A stretch of 7,701 nucleotides of DNA, taken from positions 1-7,701 of the forward strand of contig DAOUDK010000090.1 in assembly GCA_034431315.1 (NCBI GenBank). Direction: 5' to 3'. Of the stretch, positions 1-5,641 are shown piece after piece (positions within the stretch are counted from its first letter, which is position 1; every line of letters starts with the position of its first letter). The notes beneath the pieces were generated by a model that saw nothing but the letters and a program-made list of their open reading frames with translations, made no database searches and had not been told where the DNA came from. Origin of the DNA: JAUWOY01 sp034431315 (GTDB lineage: Bacteria > Chloroflexota > Anaerolineae > VGOG01). Position numbers and translations under genes: made by a program.

Positions 1-1406
1 GAGTCGAAGGGGATCTCGGCCAGCCGGGCGTAATCCTGTTCTAGCTCTTCTCTCCAGAAGCCAGCTTTGGCTGCCGCTACCACCAGCGCTCCCTCGGTGG
101 GATCGCCCACCATGCGCCAGCCCCCAGCCTCCTCAGTGTCGGGGTCTTCTTCTAGCCGAGCGTCGTTGCAGAGGAGGCTGGCCCGCAGGAGCAAATTCGA
201 GCCCGGATAGCCATCCAGGTCTACGGGATGCCCGTTGTCGCTAAACTCCCCCTTTGGATTATAGCCCTTGCCGCTGATGCTGAGAATGGTGCGGTCAACG
301 TAGATCTGCACGGCCATCATCTTGTCCTGGGTGAGGGTGCCCGTCTTGTCGGAGCAGATGGCGGTGGCGCTGCCCAGGGTCTCCACCGCAGGCAGCTTTC
401 GGATCAAGGCGTGGCGCTTGATCATCTTCTGCATCCCCAGGGCCAGGACGATGGTGACCACGGCCGGCAATCCTTCGGGGATGGCAGCGATAGCCAGGGT
501 CACCGCCACCATGAACATTTCTATGATGGTCTGCCTGAAGGTGTTAAGGTAGAGCAACGGGCCGCCGCCCGCCTGGAACATCATCCCCACGTCGGTGTCC
601 CGCAGCACGCCGACGACGAATACGATCCCGCATACGATCAGGGTGCCGATGCCCAGCCACTTGCCCAGTTGATCCAGCTTGACCTGGAGCGGTGTCGGCT
701 CCTCCTCGTAGGACTGAATCATCTCGGCGATGAGGCCGATCTCGGTGCTCATTCCCGTGGCTACCACGATGCCCTTGCCCCGCCCGTAGCTGACCACCGT
801 GCTCATGTAGGCCGAGTTGCGGCGGTCGCCCAGCGGGAGGTCCTTCTCGAGCACCAGATCGGCCTTTTTCTCCACTGGCACCGACTCGCCCGTGAGCGAT
901 GCCTCTTCGACGCGCAGATTCACGCTCTCGACGAGGCGCACATCGGCCGGAATGTAGTTGCCCGTCTCCAGCAGCACCACGTCGCCGGGCACCACCTCGC
1001 GCGCGGGGATAACGAGCAGGTGCCCATCGCGGAGCACCTCGGCGTTGGGGGCAGCCATCTTCTGCAGGGCGGCCAGGGCCTCCTCGGCTTTGGACTCCTG
1101 GACGACGCCCAGGATGGCGTTGAGGATCACGATGGCCATGATGGCCCCTGAGTCAAGGTATTCGCCCAGGAAGAAAGAGACGACTGCCGAGACGATGAGG
1201 ATCAGCACCAGGAACTGGTTGAACTGGTCCAGCAGCATCTTCCAGAAGCCTGGTCGAGGCTGTTCCTGAAGCTCGTTAGGCCCGAATTTCTCCAGGCGGG
1301 CCTGGGCCTCCCGTGCCGTGAGCCCTCGGTTGAGGTCGGTTCCCAGAGCTTCGGCTGTCTGCTCAATTGATTTAGTATGCCATTTCGTGTCACTAATTTT
1401 GTTCAC
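1..1406 (-). CDS. Cation-transporting P-type ATPase, SERCA-like (N-terminal 468 residues, cut by the left edge)
   Basis: This is the N-terminal half of an ATP-driven cation pump of the inner membrane, most likely Ca2+-exporting (P2A type). The frame is open with no internal stop from the GTG at 1404-1406 to the left edge, where it ends in LAEIPFD. Visible in order are a cation-ATPase N-terminal domain (about residues 12-55), TM1-TM2 (about 58-105), the actuator domain with TGES (172-175), TM3, TM4 carrying AAIPEGLPAV (Glu311), the phosphorylation motif SDKTGTLT with Asp353, and the start of the nucleotide-binding domain (CNDA, GDPTEGAL). Asp353 and Glu311 lie within two residues of SERCA Asp351 and Glu309, which supports the length. 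No ATG is available before the membrane region. The GTG at 1406 has GAGGAG 11 nt upstream; another in-frame GTG at 1418 follows a stop directly. Family is certain; Ca2+ specificity is inferred from the TM4 motif. About half of the protein, including the hinge and TM5-TM10, lies outside. Confidence 0.93.
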   Translation of the reverse strand, partial: MNKISDTKWHTKSIEQTAEALGTDLNRGLTAREAQARLEKFGPNELQEQPRPGFWKMLLDQFNQFLVLILIVSAVVSFFLGEYLDSGAIMAIVILNAILGVVQESKAEEALAALQKMAAPNAEVLRDGHLLVIPAREVVPGDVVLLETGNYIPADVRLVESVNLRVEEASLTGESVPVEKKADLVLEKDLPLGDRRNSAYMSTVVSYGRGKGIVVATGMSTEIGLIAEMIQSYEEEPTPLQVKLDQLGKWLGIGTLIVCGIVFVVGVLRDTDVGMMFQAGGGPLLYLNTFRQTIIEMFMVAVTLAIAAIPEGLPAVVTIVLALGMQKMIKRHALIRKLPAVETLGSATAICSDKTGTLTQDKMMAVQIYVDRTILSISGKGYNPKGEFSDNGHPVDLDGYPGSNLLLRASLLCNDARLEEDPDTEEAGGWRMVGDPTEGALVVAAAKAGFWREELEQDYARLAEIPFD

Positions 1407-1450
1407 TCCAGTGTTCACTCCTCATTTCTCGTTAACTCATTGACTCGTTA
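1401..1450. repeat. Degenerate short direct repeats in the gap before the P-type ATPase gene
   Basis: The plus strand has GTTCACTCC twice (1401-1409 and 1413-1421, 12-bp period). These are followed by a run of related 7-8-mers: CTCATTT (1421-1427), CTCGTTA (1428-1434), ACTCATTG (1435-1442) and ACTCGTTA (1443-1450). The array fills most of the 57 bp between the permease stop and the ATPase start and runs over the two candidate GTG starts. It therefore also supplies the GAGGAG ribosome-binding sequence on the minus strand. No function is known to me. It resembles the simple intergenic repeats of the 3338-3396 gap in style, but the word is different. Confidence 0.6.
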
Positions 1451-1463
1451 CCCACTTCCCCGG

Positions 1464-2378
1464 TCAGCTCACCAACGCGATGACGAGGGTAAGGGTGATG
1501 GGGCTGGCCAGGGTGGAGAGAAAAATCACGCTGGTCACGAACTCTGGCCTGGCATCGAACTCGATAGCCAGCACCGCTGTCGTCACGGCGGTGGGCATGC
1601 TGGCCTCGACGACGCAGGCTTGCAGTGTGGGGCCTGTCAGGCCCAGCAGCTTGGCCAGCGAAAAGGCGATGATGGGCGCAACGGCCAGCCTGATGAAAGC
1701 GGCCAGGCCCGCCGTCCTCATCCCCTGGGCCAGAGGGGTCTTGGCCAGTTGCATCCCCAGCAGCAAAAGCATGAGGGGCACGGCCCCCTGGCCCACCATC
1801 TCCACTGTCTTGAAAATGGGCGACCCCGTTACGTTCAGGTTTATCAGATTGACGAAAATGGCCAAAAACACGGCGTAGATGATGGGCACTTTGAAAACGT
1901 TGAGCAGGGCATCGAAAGCACGGGCTTTGCCTCGGGAAGCGAGATAGACGCCGGTGGTGTTAATGAGCAAACTGCTCACCACAAAGTAGATTATGGCCCG
2001 AGCCAGGGCTTCATCGCCGAAAGCGAGTTGATTGACTGAGAGGCCGTAGTTGCCGGAGTTCACGAAGAGGGTGGCCAGCAGGAACGCGCTCTCCATGGCC
2101 CTGTCGAAGCGCAGCGCCCTGGCCACGCCCCAGGCGACCAACGCCATGCCCAGGGTGATCAGTATCTGAAAGGACGCGATGTCCCAAAATTCCTCGCCGC
2201 TGACAGTGGAAGTGACCAGAGAGGAAAAGACCAGGCAAGGGCTGAGGGCGTAGAAGATGGTCCGGGAGACGGACTTGATCTCTATTTTCAGCCTGCGTTC
2301 GAGGATATAGCCCAGGCCAATGACGATGAAAACGGGTACGATGTTGTTGTAGAGTATAGCTGGCAGGGCCTTCACCAT
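1464..2378 (-). CDS. AEC-family (auxin efflux carrier-like) permease
   Basis: This is a 304-residue integral membrane transporter of the AEC family (PF03547). Bacterial members move small organic anions such as malate or malonate, but the substrate cannot be read from the sequence. It is hydrophobic throughout, with about 8-10 predicted transmembrane segments. It shows the N-terminal helix IVPVFIVIGLGYILERR, the family motif NSGNYGLS (residues 107-114) in the first half, and ASMPTAVTTAVLA (259-271) followed by STLASPITL near the C terminus. Length is normal for the family. Its ATG lies inside the 3' end of the HEAT-repeat gene (ATGGTGA, 7-bp overlap). There is no clear Shine-Dalgarno sequence before it, so translation probably depends on ribosomes finishing the HEAT gene. 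The P-type ATPase follows 57 bp downstream. Family assignment is secure; substrate is unknown. Confidence 0.93.
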   Translation of the reverse strand: MVKALPAILYNNIVPVFIVIGLGYILERRLKIEIKSVSRTIFYALSPCLVFSSLVTSTVSGEEFWDIASFQILITLGMALVAWGVARALRFDRAMESAFLLATLFVNSGNYGLSVNQLAFGDEALARAIIYFVVSSLLINTTGVYLASRGKARAFDALLNVFKVPIIYAVFLAIFVNLINLNVTGSPIFKTVEMVGQGAVPLMLLLLGMQLAKTPLAQGMRTAGLAAFIRLAVAPIIAFSLAKLLGLTGPTLQACVVEASMPTAVTTAVLAIEFDARPEFVTSVIFLSTLASPITLTLVIALVS

Positions 2379-3325
2379 TCGCTTGCGTCAGGGAGGTCAT
2401 CCAGGGATATGTCAAGAACACCGCGCATGAACTCCAGTTGTTCCAGAGCTTCCTCCACCGCCTCGCACAGGTACTTGTCACCTTCGCCGTAGCAGTCGTA
2501 CAGGATGCGGCGGGCCTCGTTCCCTCCGATCTGACCCAGGGCCCAGATGGCCGCTCCTTGCACCTCGCGGTCAGGGTCGTTGACCAGGTTGGCCAGCAGG
2601 GGAGTGGCGACCGCCAACTCCAGCTCGCCGCAGGCCATGGCTGCTTCATAGCGCATCTCCGGCCTGGAGCTTTGCAGCTCGTTAATCACCAGGTCTGACC
2701 AAGAGTGGTCCGCGCTGCGTCCCATAGCGAAGACGGCACTGGCGCGCTTTTTCTCATTCTCGTCGTAGTAGGCAGTCTCAATGATCTCCTGCACATCATC
2801 TTCGCTGGAATAAGCGATGGCTTCAATGGCTCTCCGCCGCACTTCCAGGTGCTCAACCGGGGAACGAATGGTCTCCAGCAGTGCCTCCCGCACCAGAGCG
2901 AGGTATTGGGCCTTTATCTTGTCCAGCTCGCCCAGGAGGACGAAGCGGCCCAACGCAGCGGCGGCCCCAGCCCTCACTGGGATCGAAGGATCATCTCGCA
3001 GCAGGCTGATCAGCGGCTTGAGCAGGGCGGTGTCATGGTCTTCCCACAGCCCCTCGATGGCTGCCGCTCGCACCTTCTCGTCCTCATCGCCCAGGCAGAA
3101 GCGGAACACTGGGCCGAAATTCACCTCAAAGCTGGCCTCAGCTATCTCTACCAGGAGGTTGATAATCTGACAGCGGCGTTCAACAGCCATCAAGGGCCAG
3201 GCCTTTTGGAGCAGTAGCGTCTCGGCCCTGTCCATCCCCGACAGGCCGTACAGGCTGGATATTGAGAGGCGATTCTCGGTGTCGCCTATTTTTTGCAATA
3301 GTTTCTCGAAACTCGATAACATCAT
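2372..3325 (-). CDS. HEAT-repeat (PBS lyase-like) protein
   Basis: This is a 317-residue soluble protein made almost entirely of paired helices of the HEAT type. Repeat cores are visible at about 71-95 (EKVRAAAIEGL), 100-130 (PVRAGAAAALGRF), 150-175 (EVRRRAIEAIA), 182-206 (KKRASAVFAMGR), 214-238 (EMRYEAAMACGEL), 239-268 (EVQGAAIWALGQIGG) and 272-300. The first 65 residues are less regular, and the tail is acidic (SLDDLPDASEW). No signal peptide or transmembrane segment is seen. Such proteins act as scaffolds for protein binding; no catalytic motif is present, and the bilin-lyase name of the family should not be taken literally. The start is ATGATG with AGG about 5 nt upstream; the second ATG is an alternative. 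It overlaps the downstream permease by 7 bp, so the two are probably made together. The partner is unknown. Confidence 0.88.
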   Translation of the reverse strand: MMLSSFEKLLQKIGDTENRLSISSLYGLSGMDRAETLLLQKAWPLMAVERRCQIINLLVEIAEASFEVNFGPVFRFCLGDEDEKVRAAAIEGLWEDHDTALLKPLISLLRDDPSIPVRAGAAAALGRFVLLGELDKIKAQYLALVREALLETIRSPVEHLEVRRRAIEAIAYSSEDDVQEIIETAYYDENEKKRASAVFAMGRSADHSWSDLVINELQSSRPEMRYEAAMACGELELAVATPLLANLVNDPDREVQGAAIWALGQIGGNEARRILYDCYGEGDKYLCEAVEEALEQLEFMRGVLDISLDDLPDASEW

Positions 3326-3337
3326 TTCGACCTAACC

Positions 3338-3396
3338 GTAAAACGTGATGCGTGAAACGTGAAACGTCGCGTGCCTCTTCAACCATCACGTTTCAC
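3338..3396. repeat. CGTGAAA direct repeats and competing inverted repeats between rseP and the HEAT gene
   Basis: The plus strand reads CGTGATG, CGTGAAA, CGTGAAA from 3344 to 3364, a 7-bp tandem. A reverse-complement copy sits at 3384-3396. That copy can pair with 3352-3362 (11 bp perfect, GTGAAACGTGA/TCACGTTTCAC). It can instead pair with 3338-3350 (13 positions, one of them a G-U wobble in minus-strand RNA). In the minus-strand transcript the second hairpin ends in a weak TTTT, so an inefficient terminator or attenuator between rseP and the HEAT gene is possible. It does not look like a strong intrinsic terminator. It fills most of the 79-bp gap (3326-3404). Confidence 0.6.
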
Positions 3397-3404
3397 TCTT
3401 CGCG

Positions 3405-4463
3405 TTATGGTGGCAGAATCGGCTGGCCGCTCAGCAGGCGAGCAATGTCTTGGTAGGAGACGATTAACATCAAGCCGATGAGGATGGCTAGCCCCACCAG
3501 GTGAATGAATCCTTCCTTTTCCGGGGTCACCCTCTTGCCGCCGCGCAGGGCTTCGAGAGCTATGAAAGCCAAACGCCCACCGTCGAGACCAGGGAAAGGC
3601 AACAGGTTGAAGATAGCCAGTTGGATGCTGAGGAAAGCGGTGAATTGCGTCAGGGCTATCAGGCCGGATCTGGCGATCTCGCCGGTCGCTGCCGCTATCC
3701 CAATAGGCCCTGAAATATTAGGGGCGATGACACCTTGGATCATGCCTGCCACTCCGGAAAAGATAGCCGCGGTGACATCAACTATCATCCTGCCCGCCAT
3801 CGGGATTGCTTCCCAGAGGGAATAGCGCAGCTTGTCTGCTCCCACAATGTCCACAGTTTGAATGATCACTCCCATAGCCCCTTCGTTGGCTGGCGGCTCC
3901 TGCCGTGGCGTCAGGTGGACGGGCAGGGTTTCCTCACCGCGCTTGACGCTGAGAGTGACGGCCTCACCCAGCCTCTCTTTGGTGTAGCGGCTGAGCTCAT
4001 AGGTGTTCCGAACGGTCAGGCCGTCAATGATCAGTATGGTGTCGCCTTCTTGCAAGCCTGCCTCCGCTGCCGGGGAGCCAGGCGCGACCCCGATGATGGC
4101 TACCGATCCGATGGGGATGTCGAAGCCGATCAGGCCAACGCCGATGAACAAGATGAAGGCCAGGACGATGTTCATCAGTGAGCCAGCCAGCAGTGTGCCA
4201 GCGCGGGCTAGTTTGCTCTTGGCAGCAAAGCTATTTGGGTGGCTGGGATCATCTTCGCCCAGCATACGCACAAAGCCGCCGAAGGGGATGGCATTTATGG
4301 TGTACTCGGTATCACCGCGTCTGGCGATGGTGAGAAGGCGCGGCGGGTAGCCGATGCCAAACTCTTCCACCCTGATGCCGGTCAACTTGGCCACTGTAAA
4401 ATGGCCCAACTCATGGACGAACACCATCAGACTAAAGACAAGCAAAAAAGCGATTATGGTCAT
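3405..4463 (-). CDS. rseP: RseP-type site-2 (intramembrane) zinc metalloprotease, M50 family
   Basis: This is a membrane-embedded zinc protease that cuts substrates within the membrane, in bacteria typically anti-sigma factors and signal-peptide remnants. With the ATG at 4461-4463 it has 352 residues. TM1 carries HELGH (17-21: two Zn ligands and the catalytic Glu), followed by GIRVEEFGIGYPPRL. One PDZ domain lies at about 115-185 (GVAPGSPAAEAGLQEGDTIL). A C-terminal helix holds the third zinc-ligand motif LDGG (Asp294), and the last TM is near the C terminus. A single PDZ domain makes it shorter than E. coli RseP, which has two. An upstream in-frame GTG at 4508 would add 15 polar residues (VRFGQLRRKGYLIV) and overlap the previous gene by 40 nt. 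I prefer 4463 because RseP proteins usually begin right at TM1. The upstream gene ends in TAATAG, and this ATG follows after 5 bp. AAGGAAAGGA lies about 12 nt before it, suggesting coupled translation. Confidence 0.95.
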   Translation of the reverse strand: MTIIAFLLVFSLMVFVHELGHFTVAKLTGIRVEEFGIGYPPRLLTIARRGDTEYTINAIPFGGFVRMLGEDDPSHPNSFAAKSKLARAGTLLAGSLMNIVLAFILFIGVGLIGFDIPIGSVAIIGVAPGSPAAEAGLQEGDTILIIDGLTVRNTYELSRYTKERLGEAVTLSVKRGEETLPVHLTPRQEPPANEGAMGVIIQTVDIVGADKLRYSLWEAIPMAGRMIVDVTAAIFSGVAGMIQGVIAPNISGPIGIAAATGEIARSGLIALTQFTAFLSIQLAIFNLLPFPGLDGGRLAFIALEALRGGKRVTPEKEGFIHLVGLAILIGLMLIVSYQDIARLLSGQPILPP

Positions 4464-4468
4464 GACTA

Positions 4469-5155
4469 TTAGATATCCTTTCCTTCTGAGTTGGCCAAAC
4501 CGAACCACTTTCGCCCTAGCCGGCGAGCTTCGGTAATGAAAAAGGCCTTGACCTCACTCCATTCAGCGGGGAGCAGCAGTGCTGGCTCCTCATCCTGGTC
4601 GGCAGCATCAAAATCCACTAGCGCAACCAGGACGCGCATTTCGAAGCCGCGTGAGTACGGGTACTTATTGGTGCTCTGGGCGAATAGCTCATCCAGCGAG
4701 ACCCGCGAAGCGATGAAGTACAGGTCGTAGAAATCCCTGCGCGTGCCTCGACCAGCGACGGCGTCCATCTTCATGAGGCCGATGTCAAGTATGCCGGCAA
4801 TCTGGAAGCCGCTCACCAGGTCGGTAGGTTCCAACATTGGATAGCCGTACGAGAAGAAGCTTATGGGTTGCCCGTTTGCTTCGAGAATCAGGCCGAACAC
4901 CGAATCCCGCAACACATTGACCGCGTGACCCTGGCGTAGCTCCTCTATGATGCTGTGGCGGAAATCGTCATCCAGGGACTCGATATTGGCAAACAGGTCC
5001 AGGTCTTGCGAGATGCGATGCCCCAACCGCAGGGCCAACGCTGTGCCGCCGCCCAGGTAGAACGGGCGCAGAAGGGGCAATTGACCCAGGACGGCGAGCA
5101 AAACTCGTGCGCTTGGAATGACAGCTTCCCAGTGCGGCGTAATTAGTGTGGCCAT
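4469..5155 (-). CDS. AbiEii/AbiGii-type nucleotidyltransferase (putative toxin)
   Basis: This 228-residue protein belongs to the AbiEii family (formerly DUF1814) of the nucleotidyltransferase superfamily. Members are toxins of type IV or related toxin-antitoxin and phage-defence modules, and some add nucleotides to tRNA acceptor ends. The signature is intact: LGGGTALALRLGHR (34-47), the metal-binding pair Asp51/Asp53 in QDLDLF, then DIGLMKMDAVAGRGTRRDFYDLYFI (124-148 in two parts), with Lys129, Arg136, Asp141 and Asp144 at the positions of the family's KxxAxxxR...DxxD motif. It is shorter than the ~300-residue lactococcal AbiEii. The ATG at 5153-5155 has GGAG 7 nt upstream, and the gene begins inside the last 13 nt of the antitoxin-like gene. 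All motif residues being present suggests an active enzyme. Toxicity and the substrate are inferred from the family only. Confidence 0.87.
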   Translation of the reverse strand: MATLITPHWEAVIPSARVLLAVLGQLPLLRPFYLGGGTALALRLGHRISQDLDLFANIESLDDDFRHSIIEELRQGHAVNVLRDSVFGLILEANGQPISFFSYGYPMLEPTDLVSGFQIAGILDIGLMKMDAVAGRGTRRDFYDLYFIASRVSLDELFAQSTNKYPYSRGFEMRVLVALVDFDAADQDEEPALLLPAEWSEVKAFFITEARRLGRKWFGLANSEGKDI

Positions 5156-5454
5156 ATCCGCTCTCCATGACGGTAGTTGGTGATCTTAAAGAAGCACAGC
5201 CAATACTTGAGCCGTTGTCGGGACAGGCGATACCAGCCAACCTGGCGCACCCATTCGGCCAGCCGTTCCGGCTCGTAGCGAGCGAAGAGCCAACGCAGCT
5301 CTGGCAGGCGACCCCAGGCCAGCGTGCGTTCGATCACTGTAAAGGCGCTGCGCTCCGGCTCGAGGTTCTCCAACACGTACTCTTGGAAGAATGGTCGCAG
5401 GCTGACCGGAATACCGGCTGGCGTCAGTTCCAGTGTATCGTCAGGTGTGGACAT
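5143..5454 (-). CDS. Small antitoxin-like protein paired with the AbiEii-type gene
   Basis: This is a 103-residue protein with no transmembrane segment, rich in Trp, Arg and Leu. Its core (about 38-86: ERTLAWGRLPELRWLFARY, then RLSRQRLKYWLCF) resembles the small proteins, some labelled DUF6922, that often precede AbiEii genes. The pattern is 'E..L..G...elrwLf..Y....l..wv....rLs.r...fW'. The last half may form a helix-turn-helix, but this is not certain. It differs from classical AbiEi, which is larger. The ATG at 5452-5454 is chosen with GGGG 7 nt upstream. The frame stays open to an ATG at 5601, but that 49-residue extension would be encoded by the palindromic repeat and is unlikely to be protein. 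Its stop lies inside the AbiEii-type gene (13-nt overlap), the usual antitoxin-first order. The antitoxin role is inferred from position and weak family likeness. Confidence 0.72.
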   Translation of the reverse strand: MSTPDDTLELTPAGIPVSLRPFFQEYVLENLEPERSAFTVIERTLAWGRLPELRWLFARYEPERLAEWVRQVGWYRLSRQRLKYWLCFFKITNYRHGERIWPH

Positions 5455-5486
5455 CTCGCAACCCCGCTTTCCGCTGAGAGCAACAA

Positions 5487-5564
5487 GAGGAGTGCAGGCT
5501 TCGTCCTGAGCCTGGTCGAAGAGCGCAAGCCTGCTCATGGGGCGGACTTGCGTCCGCACTCCTC
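5487..5564. repeat. 78-bp composite palindromic element in the antitoxin leader
   Basis: Outer 9-bp arms GAGGAGTGC (5487-5495) and GCACTCCTC (5556-5564) are perfect inverted repeats. Inside are two separate hairpins. Hairpin A has GCAGGCTT (5494-5501) and AAGCCTGC (5527-5534), 8 bp perfect, enclosing a further stem CTTCGTCC/GGTCGAAG (5499-5506 with 5514-5521, one T-T mismatch). Hairpin B has GCGGAC (5542-5547), loop TTGC, and GTCCGC (5552-5557), 6 bp perfect. The nested layout is that of a REP/MITE-like intergenic repeat. It lies between the promoter (5605-5633) and the antitoxin start (5454), so it would be transcribed as part of a roughly 144-nt leader. No flanking duplication is obvious. 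Confidence 0.75.
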
Positions 5565-5577
5565 CCTCAAAGATGCG

Positions 5578-5626
5578 ATTAGGATTGGGCACACTCCTCA
5601 CCTAATTATAGTCACTTGGGCCTAAT
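5578..5626. promoter_or_regulatory. Candidate operator: three CCTAAT words around the promoter
   Basis: CCTAAT occurs at 5601-5606 (touching the -10 box) and 5621-5626 (in the spacer, next to the -35 box). These two are exactly 20 bp apart and face the same way, so they lie on the same helix face. A third, inverted copy (ATTAGG) lies at 5578-5583, just downstream of the expected transcription start. Counting one more base, GATTAGG (5577-5583) and CCTAATC (5621-5627) are a 7-bp inverted pair. Repression by the antitoxin is a plausible role because AbiE modules are known to autoregulate, but nothing in the sequence proves binding. Confidence 0.35.
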
Positions 5627-5633
5627 CTGGCAA
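5605..5633 (-). promoter_or_regulatory. Near-consensus sigma-70 promoter for the antitoxin/AbiEii/rseP group
   Basis: On the minus strand TTGCCA (5628-5633) is followed by a 17-bp spacer and a perfect TATAAT (5605-5610). The predicted transcription start is near 5598. The promoter sits 8 bp beyond the decarboxylase stop codon and 150 bp before the antitoxin ATG. It gives the toxin-antitoxin-like genes their own transcription, which may continue into rseP because the downstream genes are tightly packed. Confidence 0.75.
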
Positions 5634-5641
5634 GTATGGAT

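Noticed and set aside
228..1151. A 307-codon plus-strand open frame
   Set aside because: It is antisense in codon register to the P-type ATPase. The translation is rich in His, Gly, Gln and Asp with no domain, as expected for a shadow in GC-rich DNA.
2011..2649. A 212-codon minus-strand open frame across the HEAT-permease junction
   Set aside because: It is a shifted frame over two well-supported genes, with biased composition and no family likeness.
4464..4508. Upstream GTG start for rseP, adding 15 residues
   Set aside because: It would overlap the AbiEii-type gene by 40 nt, has a poor ribosome-binding site and adds a polar tail before TM1 that RseP proteins usually lack. It cannot be excluded fully.
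5487..5564. Intrinsic terminator in the antitoxin leader
   Set aside because: The hairpins are strong but no T-run follows on either strand, and the layout is that of a palindromic repeat.
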